This document shows, in pieces, positions 62,245 to 64,000 of a stretch of 64,000 nt of DNA. Made by a program: the position numbers and the translations under genes. Position 1 is the first letter of the stretch, and every line of letters starts with the position of its first letter. The notes beneath the pieces are model-generated. The model saw only the letters and a program-made list of their open reading frames with translations. It made no database searches and was not told the DNA's origin. This DNA comes from Flaccisagitta enflata (Eukaryota > Chaetognatha > Sagittoidea > Aphragmophora): positions 20,584,001 through 20,648,000 of the forward strand of contig OZ231126.1 in the NCBI GenBank assembly GCA_965153355.1, given 5' to 3'.

Positions 62245-62735
62245 TACACACATATACATAGATTACCGTTTCTTACCCCTTTCTACCCGATCACTTTGTC
62301 TTTCTTTCTGTCTCCCCACCTCAGACCATCTACTGTTACGCTTGAGCCATCCCCATACATCGCATAATCGCAATTCCCTTGCCTATCTTTCCCTCTCTTC
62401 ATGTCTTCCTTACTCTACATCTTGTTTTCCCCAATGTATCTCCTCCGTATTTAATCCCTCCAGCCAATCTGTTTTTATGCTCCTAGATTCGCTCTACATG
62501 CTGGTTAGCCTTTTTTCTTTTTTTCTGTTAGTCATTTGCTAATCCGTCCGTTGTTCGTATAATGCTTCACTAGAGGCTAGGCCGTTTTTGGCTTGTATGT
62601 CAAATTCTCAATTTAGGGCAGATTTGTTCCTAAATTGGCTTTGTTTTCCCACGAGAATTTTAGCGCATGACAAGTAAAGCAAATTTTTTCGCTGTACCCA
62701 AACCGAATTTCACCGATTTCTTAGTATTTGTCCCC
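62245..62735. other. Non-coding stretch
   Basis: Pyrimidine-rich unique sequence; no exon seen. Confidence 0.35.
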
Positions 62736-62771
62736 ATTTTGTCTGTCTGCCTCTGTCTGTCTGTCTGTCTA

Positions 62772-62811
<40 letters not shown>

Positions 62812-63054
62812 ATTGTGTTCCTCCGAATTGCACGGATTTCTTAGTGTTTCTTCTCATTCTGTCTGTCTGACTCTCTGTCTGTCTGTCTGTCTGTTTCTGT
62901 TTCTCTCTCTCTCTCGCTCTCGCTCGCTCTCTCTCTCTCTTTCTCTCTCTCTCTGTCTGTCTGTCTGTCTGTCTGTCCCTCCAAATTGCACGGATTTCTT
63001 AGTATTTTTCTCTCATTCTGTCTGTCTGCCTTTCTGTCTGTCTGTTTGTCCGTG

Positions 63055-63091
<37 letters not shown>

Positions 63092-63190
63092 GTCTCTCTC
63101 TCTGTTTCTCTCTCTCTCTCTCTCTGTCCCTCTCTCTCTCTCTCTCTCTCTCGCTCTCGCTCTCGCTCTCGCTCTCTCTCTCTCTCTTTC
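62736..63190. repeat. Tandem block of (CTGT)n/(CT)n with a repeated unique segment
   Basis: Three copies of a unit containing AATTGCACGGATTTCTTAGT (near 62710, 62825, 62985), each followed by CTGT and CT arrays, immediately before the calpain exon. Confidence 0.8.
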
Positions 63191-63217
63191 TTTTGATTCC
63201 CAATCTATTTTCTCGAG

Positions 63218-63618
63218 ATTTGACATCAATCAATGCCGTTTGGGAGATTGTTGGTTCTTGGCCGCTTTATCCGCTCTCGCCGCGCCGTCAACCAGGAAGC
63301 ATTTTCCAAAGCAGTGCCTCGTCGACAGGATTTTGACTCTGAAGATTACGACGGCAGTTTTCACTTCTATCTTTGGTGGCAAAACAGAAGAATGTTGATC
63401 GAGATTGACGACAAATTACGCTTCTTCAAACGAACCCACAGCTCTTACGAATTACTTTACTTCAAATCGAACGACGGAAACGAGTTTTGGCCGGCTTTGA
63501 TGGAAAAGTCCGTCGCGAAGAGTGGAAGCTGGAGTGGTCCGACGACAGTCTGGCTTGGAACCAGGTCGACGACGATGAGAAACGGAGTAGACGGAGAATT
63601 TTGGAGGAAGCTGAATGA
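63218..63618 (+). pseudogene. Calpain cysteine-protease domain fragment with two frame changes
   Basis: Calpains are calcium-dependent cytosolic cysteine proteases. In the first frame the sequence reads FDINQCRLGDCWFLAALSA, which holds the catalytic Cys (codon 63249-63251) in the family motif LGDCWFLAA. About 40 bases on, homology moves by one base to another frame: EAFSKAVPRRQDFDSEDY, GSFHFYLWW, and NEFWPALMEKSVAK, all matching the first protease subdomain. Near 63515 it moves again to a third frame: EEWKLEWSDDSLAWNQV, which resembles the end of the second subdomain, so the part carrying the catalytic His and Asn appears to be missing. The usual Gly before LGDC is Cys. Likely a decayed or internally deleted copy; base errors in a draft assembly are the alternative for the first shift. 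Upstream exons were not found. Confidence 0.6.
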
Positions 63619-64000
63619 TTTCTGCGACCAGTTCTCCATCGTTTTCATCTGTAAATTGCGTTGTTGAGAAGCGGAGCTCTTTAAATGTGAAAAAAAACAC
63701 TAATTTGCATAATGCAGTAGAAGCCAATTTTGATGTCTAAAAGATGTATAAAAGAAATGTAGTTAGGCGCAATCAAAGCTTTAAATGCGTAAACAAAAAA
63801 CATTGTAAGCGCCAAAGAAAATAAAATAAAATTAACAATACTGAAAAAATTAACACTGCTATAATTGTGGTTAGAACAAAAATAGATTAGATTTCTTTGA
63901 AATGAACTGGTCAAAGAAAAACTTCTGGAAAGCGTAATGACGTAACCTCAAGTCCTGCATACCGCTCCCTGACGGGGAGGAAGGGTAGTGTTGGACCTTT
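63619..64000. other. Non-coding end of window
   Basis: AT-rich; no exon or clear repeat boundary recognised. Confidence 0.35.

Overview
This is animal nuclear DNA, most likely from an aquatic invertebrate. The genes have many short exons with GT-AG introns. The products include a metazoan-type rhomboid protease, claudin/PMP22-like four-pass proteins and a calpain. A short TTAGGG-type array is present. Simple repeats are unusually dense (CA, GA/CT, TTG, TTTC, TCG), and small inverted-repeat transposons and SINE-like repeats are common. Nothing bacterial, viral or plasmid-like was seen. The exact taxon cannot be told from the sequence.

Layout, all + strand unless stated. 646-8563: a 14-exon rhomboid intramembrane protease (5' end missing) with an Ala/Glu-rich coiled-coil region in front. 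9547-10629 and 12686-14679: two small single-pass membrane proteins, unassigned. 16176-18294, 19184-23510 and 24349-33004: three neighbouring, same-strand claudin-like genes with a shared exon/phase plan but very different loops and tails. 33005-57990: mostly repeats, with scattered candidate exons (36233, 40809, 49675, 51187, 52763, 56279; minus strand 40106-40423 and 41192-41712). 57993-61790: a gene for an Asn/His/Ser-rich protein, 5' end missing. 63218-63618: a calpain catalytic-domain fragment with two apparent frame changes.

The transposon layer is rich. I could delimit a hAT-like element with an 8-bp target duplication, two 515-bp Mutator-like elements with 9-bp duplications, several foldback elements with TA duplications, three copies of a GTTCTTATAA MITE family, and a 242-bp foldback inserted in another repeat with a 5-bp duplication.

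The most unusual observation concerns a SINE-like superfamily. Each copy starts with a small hairpin whose 5' word is again exactly complementary to a distant word near the 3' end. That word differs between copies (AGTCGCG, AGGTGCG, AGATGCG types), yet the distant partner changes with it, including compensatory single-base differences. This looks like conserved long-range pairing in an undescribed repeat family.

The three claudin-like genes probably act in membranes or junctions. Their divergence is concentrated in cytoplasmic parts: a Ser/Lys/Met-rich loop in the third, and a Tyr/Gly/Gln/Pro-rich tail in the second. All exon models were made by eye from reading frame, splice consensus and phase; no alignment or transcript data were available.
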